A stretch of DNA of 64,000 nucleotides, taken from Streptomyces roseofulvus (GTDB lineage Bacteria; Actinomycetota; Actinomycetes; Streptomycetales; Streptomycetaceae). Below, in pieces: positions 8,182 through 15,803 of the stretch. Under the pieces are notes generated by a model that worked only from the letters and a program-made list of their open reading frames with translations, did not search any database and had not been told where the DNA came from. The DNA lies in the NCBI RefSeq assembly GCF_039534915.1, contig NZ_BAAAWE010000001.1, forward strand, positions 1,426,001 to 1,490,000. The letters run 5' to 3'. Position 1 is the first letter of the stretch. Each line of letters starts with the position of its first letter. Made by a program: the position numbers and the translations under genes.

Positions 8182-9057
8182 ATGAATTGGTTCGAAGCGT
8201 TCATCCTGGGACTCGTCCAGGGGCTGACGGAGTTCCTTCCCATCTCCTCCAGCGCGCACCTGCGGCTCACCGCCGCGTTCGCGGGCTGGGAGGACCCGGG
8301 CGCGGCGTTCACGGCGATCACGCAGATCGGCACGGAGACCGCCGTCCTGATCTACTTCCGCAAGGACATCGGCAGGATCGTCACGGCGTGGTTCCGCTCG
8401 CTGACGGACAAGGCGATGCGCTCCGACCACGACGCCCAGATGGGCTGGCTGGTGATCGTCGGCTCGATCCCGATCGGCGTCCTCGGCGTCACGCTCAAGG
8501 ACCAGATCGAGGGCCCCTTCCGCGACCTGCGGCTCATCGCCACCACGCTCATCGTGATGGGCATCGTGCTGGGCATCGCCGACCGGCTCGCCGCGCGCGA
8601 CGAGATCGGCGGCCGGCACCGCGCGATCCGGGAGCGCAAGACGCTGAAGGACCTCGGCGTCCGCGACGGCCTGATCTACGGCTTCTGCCAGGCGATGGCC
8701 CTGATCCCGGGCGTCTCGCGCTCCGGCGCCACCATCTCCGGCGGTCTGCTCATGGGCTACACCCGCGAGTCCGCCGCCCGCTACTCGTTCCTGCTCGCGA
8801 TCCCCGCCGTGCTCGCCTCCGGCGTCTTCGAACTGAAGGACGCGACCGAGGGGGGCCACGTCTCCTGGGGCCCGACGATCTTCGCGACGATCGTCGCCTT
8901 CGGAGTGGGCTACGCGGTGATCGCCTGGTTCATGAAGTTCATCACCACGAAGTCCTTCATGCCGTTCGTGATCTACCGGATCGCCCTGGGCATCCTGCTC
9001 TTCGTCCTCGTCGGCGCGGGCGTGCTGAGCCCGCACGCGGGCGAGTCCGGCGGCTGA
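8182..9057 (+). CDS. uppP: Undecaprenyl-diphosphatase
   Basis: 291 residues, polytopic. It has the two catalytic signatures of the BacA/UppP family: GLTEFLPISSSAHL (10-23) and IPGVSRSGATISGG (about 179-192). It dephosphorylates undecaprenyl pyrophosphate so the lipid carrier can be reused for peptidoglycan and other glycans; overproduction gives bacitracin resistance. The last 69 bp, including the stop codon, recur at 17582-17650, and no hairpin follows this copy. The 3' end may therefore come from an inserted element (see the island entry). Confidence 0.95.
   Translation: MNWFEAFILGLVQGLTEFLPISSSAHLRLTAAFAGWEDPGAAFTAITQIGTETAVLIYFRKDIGRIVTAWFRSLTDKAMRSDHDAQMGWLVIVGSIPIGVLGVTLKDQIEGPFRDLRLIATTLIVMGIVLGIADRLAARDEIGGRHRAIRERKTLKDLGVRDGLIYGFCQAMALIPGVSRSGATISGGLLMGYTRESAARYSFLLAIPAVLASGVFELKDATEGGHVSWGPTIFATIVAFGVGYAVIAWFMKFITTKSFMPFVIYRIALGILLFVLVGAGVLSPHAGESGG
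8989..9057 (+). repeat. Left copy of 69-bp direct repeat (3' end of uppP), putative att site
   Basis: It encodes the last 22 residues and stop of uppP (GILLFVLVGAGVLSPHAGESGG). It matches 17582-17650 at 64 of 69 positions, with 36 nt identical from 9019 to 9054. Four of the differences lie in the first 30 bp, and the last turns TGA into AGA in the right copy. Outside this block the two copies do not align. Confidence 0.85.
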
Positions 9058-9298
9058 ACCAGGGCCGTACAGGTAACGCTGTCCAGCATTTCCCAGCGCC
9101 TGACCGCAGCACCACGCCACGGTCATCTCCCACTCTTCTCCCACTCGTGTCCCGCCCAGGAGACCGGGAGACGATCAACCGGATGTGCGCACCGGCAAGT
9201 CGGGAGCAGAAAGCAAGGGCTCGCACAGCAGCAGGGCGGTGTCCAGGGGCGTCGCGACACATGGTCGGCTTGGTCAGGCCGCGAGCAGTTCATGCAGG
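9058..9298. other. Gene-free stretch between uppP and transposase remnant
   Basis: No reading frame here has a start, a ribosome site and a recognisable sequence. A GTGCGCACC block at 9185-9193 resembles the 11-bp repeats at 9760-9792. No terminator hairpin follows uppP. It is presumably the left end of the island and may hold unrecognised integrase debris. Confidence 0.4.
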
Positions 9299-9610
9299 CG
9301 CGCACCCGGATCACCTCAAGGACCGGATCGAACTGCGGGCTGTCACCCGCTGACCCGCGGTGACCAGCGACGACAACGGCTTCCGGCCCTGCTCGCAGGG
9401 CCGGCTGAATCTTCGTGGTGGACCCGCCCCGCGATCGGCCCAGCCCGTCCTCGCGCCACAGGCGGAAGTGGTAGAACACCGCTGACCAGGCCGGCAGATC
9501 ATGCGGCAGCAAGCGCCACCCGGTCCTGCTTCCGGGCCGTGATCATCGACTCGATCAACGCCCACCGCTCGTGCGACAAGTCGCTGAGCTACGGCTCTCT
9601 CTTCCCGCCC
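9299..9610 (-). pseudogene. Decayed IS5-type transposase
   Basis: Reading leftward, DLSHERWALIESMITARKQDRV (about 9590-9525, ending in a frameshift) is the usual IS5-family N-terminal motif. After a frame change come LPHDLPAWSAVFYHFRLWREDG, LGRSRGGSTTKI and DSPQFDPVLEVIRV. In intact IS5-type transposases roughly 70 residues separate the FRLWREDG and LGRSRGG blocks, but here they are fused. The last third, with the catalytic Glu, is missing. The copy therefore has at least two frameshifts, an internal deletion and a truncation, and cannot be active. I found no terminal inverted repeats. Confidence 0.75.
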
Positions 9611-9759
9611 CGCATCTCGGCATGGACATGCCCACGAGGCGGTCCGGACCGCGATCAGTACCACGATCGAGCGATCACGAACCGAAGTCGACGGGACTTG
9701 ACGCTCACTCAGATGCTCGGGCTCCAGTGACTCCTGTCCAGGATCAGATGGCAGGGCCC

Positions 9760-9792
9760 GTGCGCACCCCGTGCGCACCCCGTGCGCGCCCT
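9760..9792 (+). promoter_or_regulatory. 11-bp-phased repeat GTGCGCA-N4 x3, candidate SARP operator for the peptide operon
   Basis: GTGCGCA at 9760-9766 and 9771-9777 and GTGCGCG at 9782-9788 are separated by CCCC, giving exactly 11-bp spacing. SARP activators (ActII-ORF4, DnrI) bind heptamers repeated at 11 or 22 bp beside the -10 element. The block ends 92 bp upstream of the small peptide gene and the island encodes a SARP, so this is an attractive operator. No convincing -10 hexamer could be fixed downstream. Confidence 0.4.
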
Positions 9793-9883
9793 GTGAAGCG
9801 TTTGGCAGAGATTTGGGGAATCGATGGCGGCCCTCGCCAGGATGGACACGTCCGCACCACCCACTGATGTGAAGGAGATTCCC

Positions 9884-9964
9884 ATGAAGAAGATCCAGGT
9901 CCGCAAGGCCGGCCCGGTCCGGCTGACCTCCTCGGCGTGTGACGTCTACACCAACCCCAGCTGA
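9884..9964 (+). CDS. Putative RiPP precursor peptide (26 aa)
   Basis: ATG 9884 follows a near-perfect ribosome site, GAAGGAG (9871-9877), at 6-nt spacing. The peptide begins MKKIQVRKAGPVRL and ends TSSACDVYTNPS. The basic front half would be the leader and the short tail, with one Cys, one Tyr and two Thr, the core. The gene directly precedes a protein with an N-terminal RRE-like domain and an M50 peptidase domain, the usual company of a RiPP precursor. A strong hairpin separates the two genes. No lanthipeptide, lasso, cyclodehydratase or radical-SAM enzyme is nearby. The size is too small for automatic gene callers. The role is inferred from context and signal quality, not homology. Confidence 0.65.
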   Translation: MKKIQVRKAGPVRLTSSACDVYTNPS

Positions 9965-9979
9965 CCCTGGCACGGTTGA

Positions 9980-10066
9980 GCCCCGGCATCTGATCGGCCG
10001 GGGCCCGGCGCCGTCGTGCCCGGACCGCTCGAGGCGACTCGGGCCGTCCGCCGGCACGACGGCGCC
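9980..10066 (+). terminator. Tandem hairpins between the precursor and the RRE-M50 gene (attenuator)
   Basis: The first stem pairs GCCCCGGC (9980-9987) with GCCGGGGC (9997-10004). The second pairs GGCGCCGTCGTGCC (10007-10020) perfectly with GGCACGACGGCGCC (10053-10066) and can continue inward with CGGAC/GTCCG. They begin 16 nt after the precursor stop. Such hairpins behind RiPP precursors commonly give a large excess of precursor mRNA over downstream genes by partial termination or by stabilising the 3' end. Confidence 0.75.
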
Positions 10067-10123
10067 TCCCGGGCGGCGGGCCCCGCCCGCAGCCGGTCCG
10101 GACCGCAAGCCGAGGGAGGCCCC

Positions 10124-11344
10124 ATGCCGGAGCACGGCATCCGCAGCGAGGCAGACACGCCCCTGCCGTTCCACCCGCTGGTCTACCTGGAGGACGGCGA
10201 GGAGGTCACCATCGGGCGGCCCGACACGAACTCCTACGGAATCTTCCCGGTCGACGGCGCCCACCTCGTGCGCCGCCTCGAGGCCGGCGCCACCCCGTCG
10301 CAGGCAGCCGACTGGTACTCCGCCGAATACGGCGAACAGGTCGACATCGACGACATCATCGGCGCCCTGCGCGAACTCGGCTTCGTCCGCGAGAAGGGCG
10401 AGGAGCCCGCGCAGACGGGCCCGGTGCGCTGGCAGAGGCTCGGCCGCGCCCTGTTCTCCGCGCCCGCCTGGATCTGCTACGGGCTGATCACCGCCTGGGC
10501 GCTCTGGTGCATGATCCGCTCCCCGGACCTCGTGCCGGCCGCGGAGGACATGCTGTTCAGCGAGTACTACGCCGTCATCAGCCTGGTCATGTTCGTCGCC
10601 GCGGTTCCCCTGATCGCCATCCACGAGGCCTTCCACGCCTTGGCCGCCCGGCGTCTGGGCATCGGCTCCAAGACCAGGCTGTCGCACCGCTTCCACTTCC
10701 TCGTGGTCGAAACGGCGCTGGACGGGCTCGTCGCCGTGGAACGCCGCAAGCGCTACCTGCCGATCGTCGCCGGGATGGTCGCCGACATCGTCCTCGTCTC
10801 CCTCCTCATCACCGTCGCCGACGCCGCCCGCGGCCCCGGCGGTGCCGAAACCACCGCCGGCCGCGTCTGCCTCGCGGTGGCCTTCGCCGCCGTGCTGCGG
10901 GTGCTGTGGCAGTTCTTCCTCTACCTGCGCACCGACGTGTACGTGCTGATCACCACCATGCTCGGCTGCGTGGACCTGCACACCACGTCCGTACGCCTGC
11001 TGCGCAACCGCTTCCTGCGGCTGTGCGGGCGCACCGAGGGGCTGGCGGACGAATCCCTGTGGCACCCCGTCGACCACCGGGCCGCCCGCTGGTACTCCTG
11101 GCTGATCGTGGCCGGCTACACCTTCAGCCTCAGCACCTTCCTGCTGGCCCTCGCCCCCGTCTTCGTGAAGATGGTCTCCGGAGCCGTCAGCCGCTTCGGC
11201 GGCGAGGGCTCCAGCTGGGTCGAGCTGCTGGACTCCTCGGCCTTCCTCATCATGGCCTTCTGGCAGACCGCCCTCACGATCTGGATCGCCGCCCGGGAGC
11301 GCCTGCGCGCCCGCACCTCCCGCACCCACCACGTCATCACCTGA
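10124..11344 (+). CDS. Fusion of PqqD/RRE-like domain with M50-type membrane zinc peptidase
   Basis: 406 residues from ATG 10124, with GAGGGAGG at 5-nt spacing. Residues 15-95 (HPLVYLEDGEEVTIG, YGIFPVDGAHLVRRLEAG, IDDIIGALRELGFVRE) have the order and spacing of PqqD-like RiPP recognition elements. About six hydrophobic segments follow. The zinc motif HEAFH lies at 167-171 (LIAIHEAFHALAARRLG), inside the second of them; an Asp in GCVDLHTT may be the third ligand. M50-like proteins in RiPP clusters (for example YydH) cleave or help export the modified peptide. The RRE would hold the MKKIQVRK leader, making this the likely maturation protease. The fusion to a peptidase rather than to a modifying enzyme is unusual. 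Confidence 0.8.
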   Translation: MPEHGIRSEADTPLPFHPLVYLEDGEEVTIGRPDTNSYGIFPVDGAHLVRRLEAGATPSQAADWYSAEYGEQVDIDDIIGALRELGFVREKGEEPAQTGPVRWQRLGRALFSAPAWICYGLITAWALWCMIRSPDLVPAAEDMLFSEYYAVISLVMFVAAVPLIAIHEAFHALAARRLGIGSKTRLSHRFHFLVVETALDGLVAVERRKRYLPIVAGMVADIVLVSLLITVADAARGPGGAETTAGRVCLAVAFAAVLRVLWQFFLYLRTDVYVLITTMLGCVDLHTTSVRLLRNRFLRLCGRTEGLADESLWHPVDHRAARWYSWLIVAGYTFSLSTFLLALAPVFVKMVSGAVSRFGGEGSSWVELLDSSAFLIMAFWQTALTIWIAARERLRARTSRTHHVIT

Positions 11345-11631
11345 CGGACGCCCCCGTCGGCTCGGCCCCCACCTCGACGAGCCACACCCGCCCGGGCGTT
11401 CGCTTCGCGCCGGTGACCACCCCTGTGCAGCCGAACATACGGGGCGGCGCGATGCTCCGACCCGGTGGAACGACGGGGAACGAGCACCGCGCACGCGCAC
11501 GCAAAGGCCACCGGCCGCCACTGACGACGCCGCCTCGCCCAGCGGGCGAGCCCGGCTCCCCCCTGTCCCGCAACGCGGGAGCTCCGTATCCTCCCCGGCC
11601 CGAAGGCCGCGGTATCCACGAAGGAGTCCTG

Positions 11632-13773
11632 ATGACCGGCCACTACTGGATCGCGGCGCCCCTGCGCCGCGAACGCGACCGTCTGCGGGCCGGACTCGGC
11701 CTGCCCGCCCCCCTGGCCGTGGTCGACGCGCACCGGCGGCTGCGCGGCCCCTACTCCGCGGCGGGCGCCCTGCTGCGTCAGGTCGCCCCCGAGGCGCTGC
11801 GCCGGATGCCCGAACTGGCCGCCCGCCACTACATCGAGCTCCAGGAGAGCACCCCGGAACTGGCGCCCCTCGTGCCGCAGAGGATCCGCGCCCTGGAGAA
11901 GGCGGCCAATGCCCCCGGCGAGGCCAGCCGCTACCCGGCCCGGCTGCACTCGCTGCGCGTCTCGCACGGGATCGTGGACTTCCTGCTCGCGGCCCTCCCC
12001 GGATCCGGGGACGGTCCGCGCACCCTCGTCGTGGAGAACGTGCAGCACGCCGACGTCACCGACCACGAGTTCCTCGCCGCCGCCCTGCGCCGGATCCCCG
12101 CCGAGCTCCTGACCCTGGTCGTCGCCACCGACACCGCGGAGCTCGAAGATCCGCCGGGCATGGTCTCCGTGTCGCTGCCCGCGGAACTCGCCGTGCGCAC
12201 CACCCGCGTCCACCGCCCCGGGGCCCCCGTGGGCGCCGAGCCCGACGGGCCGGACCCCGATGGCGCCGGGTCCGGCAGCCTGGCCGAGGCCGCCGCCCGG
12301 TACGTGGCCGGCGACTGCATCAGCGACGAGCCCGCACTGCGCGCCGCGTACGAGGCCCTCACCGGCCCCGAGCGCGCTGCCCTGCACGACCGCCGGGCCG
12401 AGGAGGTCGCCGCCCGCGCCGAGGAGGAGCCCTCGCTCCGGCTGGGCACCCTCCCGTACCACCTGCTGCGCGGCAGCGACGGCGACGGCGCCGGACTGGA
12501 CGCCCTGCGCGAGGCCCAGCTCCGCTGCAAGTACCTGGGCTTCTACCACGCGGCGGCCGAGATGGGCGAGGAGGGCCGCCATCGTACGGGCCCCGACGTC
12601 CGGCCCGAACTGTGGTGGCCCTTCACCCGCGAGACGGGCGTGTGCCTGGCCGCCGCCGGACGGCCGGAGGAGTCCGCCGTCGTCCAGGACGAGGCGCGCT
12701 CGCAGACCACCACACCCAAGCACCACATGAGCCTCGCCTACGAGACGGGCATGCTGTACGCCCGCCACTTCCCGCCGGAGCTGCGCGACGAGCGCCGCGC
12801 CCGCGCGTACGTCAACCAGGCCATCGCGATCTCGGACCTGCTGCCGGACCCGAAGGAGCGCGCCTTCTTCTCCGTGTTCAACCGCAACGGCCTCGCCCTG
12901 GTCGAGGTCCGCGCCGGCCGCCCCGACGAGGCCCTGCGGCTGCTGGACGAGGGCATCGAGCGGCTCGACCGGGAGCTCGGCATCGGCGAGCGGACCTGGC
13001 ACCGCGTCGGCCTGCGCTACAACCGCGCCCAGGTCAACGGCATGAGCGGCCGGCTGGAGGACGCCCTGGAGGACTACGCCTCCATCATGGACCTGGACCA
13101 CGACTTCGCCGACCACTACTTCAACCGCGGAAGCATGCTCCGCCGGCTCGGCCGCATCGAGGAGGCCATCGCCGACTACGAGCGGGCCATCACCCTGGAA
13201 TCGCCCTTCCCCGAGGTGCACTACAACCGCGGGGAGGCCCGGCTCGAACTCGGCGACCTCGACGGCGCGCTGGCCGACTTCGACCGGGCCCTCGAACTGG
13301 AGCCGGGCAACCTGGAGGCCCTCCTCGCCCGCGCGGGTCTGCTGGCCGACCAGGGCGAGGCCAAGGCGGCCCTGGCCGATGTCGAGGCCGGGCTGCTGGT
13401 CGACGCCGAGCACCCCCATCTGTTGTGCCTCCAGGGCCGGTTGTGGGGGGAGGAGGGCCGTACGGCCGAGGCCCGCGACTCCCTCGACGCGGCCCTGCGC
13501 CACGATCCGGAGCTGGCCGAGGCCTGGGCGATCAAGGGCGAACTCGCTTACGTGGAAGGCGATCTGAACGCCGCGCTGGCCGATTTCGACCGGGCGGTGG
13601 AGCTGGAGGCCCGGCCCGAGTTCCGGTTCAACCGGGGCGTGGTCCACGAGGCGGCGGGCAGCCTGGTCCAGGCGGTGGCCGACTTCGACGCGGTCCTCGC
13701 CGTCACCGGGGACGAAGAGGCCCGCAGCCGCCGGGAGACCTGCCTGCGCGCGGCCGAGCGGGCGCACCCGTAA
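11632..13773 (+). CDS. Large STAND-like/TPR-repeat protein of the RiPP-like operon
   Basis: 713 residues from ATG 11632, with AAGGAG at 5-nt spacing. The first ~280 residues resemble the distal part of a STAND/AAA ATPase. TLVVENVQHADVTDHEFLAAAL looks like a Walker B/sensor region, but I see no Walker A P-loop. From about residue 320 to the end the protein is TPR repeats; the clearest are YFNRGSMLRRLGRIEEAIADYERAI, HYNRGEARLELGDLDGALADFDRAL and WAIKGELAYVEGDLNAALADFDRAV. It is probably a scaffold that binds peptide or partner enzymes. It lies 287 bp after the M50 gene and 8 bp before the flavin reductase. The exact role is unknown. Confidence 0.75.
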   Translation: MTGHYWIAAPLRRERDRLRAGLGLPAPLAVVDAHRRLRGPYSAAGALLRQVAPEALRRMPELAARHYIELQESTPELAPLVPQRIRALEKAANAPGEASRYPARLHSLRVSHGIVDFLLAALPGSGDGPRTLVVENVQHADVTDHEFLAAALRRIPAELLTLVVATDTAELEDPPGMVSVSLPAELAVRTTRVHRPGAPVGAEPDGPDPDGAGSGSLAEAAARYVAGDCISDEPALRAAYEALTGPERAALHDRRAEEVAARAEEEPSLRLGTLPYHLLRGSDGDGAGLDALREAQLRCKYLGFYHAAAEMGEEGRHRTGPDVRPELWWPFTRETGVCLAAAGRPEESAVVQDEARSQTTTPKHHMSLAYETGMLYARHFPPELRDERRARAYVNQAIAISDLLPDPKERAFFSVFNRNGLALVEVRAGRPDEALRLLDEGIERLDRELGIGERTWHRVGLRYNRAQVNGMSGRLEDALEDYASIMDLDHDFADHYFNRGSMLRRLGRIEEAIADYERAITLESPFPEVHYNRGEARLELGDLDGALADFDRALELEPGNLEALLARAGLLADQGEAKAALADVEAGLLVDAEHPHLLCLQGRLWGEEGRTAEARDSLDAALRHDPELAEAWAIKGELAYVEGDLNAALADFDRAVELEARPEFRFNRGVVHEAAGSLVQAVADFDAVLAVTGDEEARSRRETCLRAAERAHP

Positions 13774-13781
13774 GGGCCGGG

Positions 13782-14309
13782 ATGGACCTCCCCCAGCAGG
13801 AGAAGCAGCGGGAGCGCGGGACCGACGGGGCCGTGTCCGGGGCCGCGTTCACCGAGGCCATGTCGCGGCTGGTCTCGGGGGTGGCGGTGGTCTCCGCCCG
13901 GCGGGGCGACGGCCGGCCCTCGGGGCTGCTCGTCTCCTCCGTCTGCTCGTACAGCGCGGACCCGCCGTCGGTGCTCGTCGCGCTGGCGCGCACGTCCCGG
14001 ACCTGCCGGGAGATCACGGCGGGCCCGGACGCGTACTTCGGCGTCCACCTGCTGGCCCGCAGCCACGCGGCGCTGGCGAGGACCTTCGCGGGCGGCTCCG
14101 GGGACAAGTTCGCCGACGTGCTCTGGGACTGGGACGGGACGGTGCCGCGGCTGGCCGGCGTCCCGGTGTACGCGAAGTGCCGTGCGGGGGCGGTGCTCCC
14201 GCACGGCGACCACGTGATCGTGGTGGGCGAGGTCGTCGGCTGCGCGGTGGCGGAGGACGATCCCCTCGTGTACTTCCGGCGGCGGCTCGACTGGCGCCTC
14301 GGGGGCTGA
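13782..14309 (+). CDS. Flavin reductase family protein (HpaC/ActVB-like)
   Basis: 175 residues from ATG 13782, 8 bp after the TPR gene, so translationally linked. FTEAMSRLVSGVAVVSARRGDGRPSGLLVSSVCSYSADPPSVLVAL and GDHVIVVGEVVG are the FMN-binding split-barrel signatures of NAD(P)H:flavin oxidoreductases. These supply reduced flavin to a partner oxygenase or decarboxylase. No flavin-dependent partner is encoded in the island, so it may work with an enzyme elsewhere or act on the peptide itself. Confidence 0.85.
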   Translation: MDLPQQEKQRERGTDGAVSGAAFTEAMSRLVSGVAVVSARRGDGRPSGLLVSSVCSYSADPPSVLVALARTSRTCREITAGPDAYFGVHLLARSHAALARTFAGGSGDKFADVLWDWDGTVPRLAGVPVYAKCRAGAVLPHGDHVIVVGEVVGCAVAEDDPLVYFRRRLDWRLGG

Positions 14310-14344
14310 GCGGGGCAGGCGGGTCGGCAGGGTGGGTACGTGGG

Positions 14345-14377
14345 TACGCCGGTACGCGGAGCGCGCGTACCGGCGTA
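14345..14377. terminator. Bidirectional terminator hairpin after the RiPP-like operon
   Basis: TACGCCGGTACGCG (14345-14358) pairs perfectly with CGCGTACCGGCGTA (14364-14377) around a 5-nt loop. It lies between the convergent flavin reductase and SARP genes. Confidence 0.8.
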
Positions 14378-14479
14378 GTGCTGTCTGTGCGAGCGGGTGC
14401 GGGGCTACGTGCGGGTACAGTCGCGCGAACCCGCGGCCGTACGTACCCATGGCCCTGCGGATGAGCGGCCGTGCGGCTC

Positions 14480-15436
14480 TCAGCCGCCGAGCGCCGCGGG
14501 GTGGAGCGCGCCCGCCGGGCGGCAGCCGTCGTGCCGGCTGTTGTCGGGCCGGGCGCCGCTGAGCAGGGCCTGCTGGGCCGCGCGCAGGCCCGGTCCCGGT
14601 TCGATACCGGTGCCCTCCACCACGGCGCGCCGGGCCCGGGTGTAGGCGTACAGGGCCTCGGCGCGGCGGCCCGCGGTGGCCAGGGCGAGCATCAGCTGCT
14701 CGTGGAAGTCCTCGCGCAGCGGGTGGCGCGCGCACAGCTCCTCCAGCTCACCGACGACCTCGCGGGCCCAGCCGCTGCAGATGTCGGCGCCGATCCGGTC
14801 GTGGACGAGGGCGAGCCGCTCCTCTTCGAGCCGGACGGTGTAGTGCGCGGGCAGGCAGCTCGGTCCGAGGTCCCCGAAGGGGGTGCCCCGCCAGAGGGCC
14901 AGGGCCTGGTGAAACGATTCTGCTGCGGCGGTGCAGTGGCCCGCCGCCCGCAGTTCCCGGCCGCGCGCGGCCAGCGTGCGGAACCGGTCGAGGTCCAGCT
15001 CCCCCGGCTGTACGCGCAGCAGGTAGCCGTCGCCGGAGGTGAGCAGCAGCGGGTGTCTGCGGGGGTCGCCGCCCCCGCGGCTGTGCTCGGGGGCGAGTAC
15101 ACGCCGCAGCCCGGACACGTACATCTGCACGGTCGCCACGGCCGAGCGCGGCGGCCTGTCGTCCCACAACTCGCCGATCAGGGAGCAGACCGGGAAGCGG
15201 CGGTTGGCATGCAGCAGCAGCAGCGTGAGCAGGGCGCGCCGCTTCAGGGAGCTGGGCGTGCACAGCACCCCGCCCCGGCGGACCTCCAGGGGTCCCAGGA
15301 TCCGGTACGTCGGCCCGTCGGCCGGCCCGCCTCCGCCGGTCGGGTCCGGGGCGGGCCCGGGACAACCGGGTAAGTCGGGGTCCGCCGGAGGACCGTGGAC
15401 GGGATCTGACGAGGATCTTTCGGTTCTGGCGAGCAC
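14480..15436 (-). CDS. SARP-family (AfsR/RedD-type) transcriptional activator
   Basis: 318 residues from GTG 15436. A Pro/Gly-rich 40-residue head precedes an OmpR-like winged helix (YRILGPLEVRRGG to YVSGLRRVLAP, about 43-115) and a bacterial transcriptional activation domain (LDLDRFRTLAARGREL to EALYAYTRARRAVVEGTGIEPGPGLRAAQ, about 150-290). SARPs switch on secondary-metabolite clusters by binding 7-bp repeats at 11- or 22-bp spacing. It is the only regulator in the island and is the natural candidate to drive the peptide operon. Confidence 0.9.
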   Translation of the reverse strand: MLARTERSSSDPVHGPPADPDLPGCPGPAPDPTGGGGPADGPTYRILGPLEVRRGGVLCTPSSLKRRALLTLLLLHANRRFPVCSLIGELWDDRPPRSAVATVQMYVSGLRRVLAPEHSRGGGDPRRHPLLLTSGDGYLLRVQPGELDLDRFRTLAARGRELRAAGHCTAAAESFHQALALWRGTPFGDLGPSCLPAHYTVRLEEERLALVHDRIGADICSGWAREVVGELEELCARHPLREDFHEQLMLALATAGRRAEALYAYTRARRAVVEGTGIEPGPGLRAAQQALLSGARPDNSRHDGCRPAGALHPAALGG

Positions 15437-15803
15437 TGGTATGCCACTCCCGCGCTACCGGCGCCCTCGGGCGCACTGTCCTGTCGGCACGCGGTGGGGG
15501 TCACCGGCGCTCAGGACAATGGATACGGGATCACGCGAGAGGGTGTCAGGGGCACGAACTAGCCAACTCCAAACAAAACTAGCTGAGTTGTGAACCATCA
15601 GCCGTCCTCGGCCGTATGCCCGCCGCATCTCGGCCAATCATCGGGGCGCACGGCCCGGCTCGGATCTTCTCCTTGGCAGGGGCCCGTCGCAGGGTTAGCG
15701 TGCCTCGATCTCCTCCCGACACGCACGTTCTTCCCGATCGTCGACCGCCGACCACGGCCCTGCCGACCGGTCCGTTCGACCTGCCGTGAGAGGGCACCCA
15801 GCC
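15437..15803. promoter_or_regulatory. Divergent control region between SARP and M28-like genes
   Basis: This 367-bp region contains an AT-rich island at 15557-15590. AACTAGC occurs at 15557-15563 and 15577-15583, and CAACTC (15564-15569) pairs with GAGTTG (15585-15590). Such AT-rich, dyad-containing DNA is rare in this genome and probably holds operators for one or both flanking genes. The 20-bp repeat spacing is not the 11/22 bp expected for a SARP site, so another factor could bind. The rest shows no gene. Confidence 0.5.

Noticed and set aside
9884..9964. Lanthipeptide, lasso peptide or sactipeptide precursor
   Set aside because: There is no dehydratase, cyclase, YcaO, radical SAM or ATP-grasp gene within 8 kb, and only one Cys in the core.
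11116..13767. 883-codon open frame on the minus strand across the TPR gene
   Set aside because: It is an antisense shadow in GC-rich DNA. It has no ribosome site, and the plus-strand frame shows clear TPR repeats.
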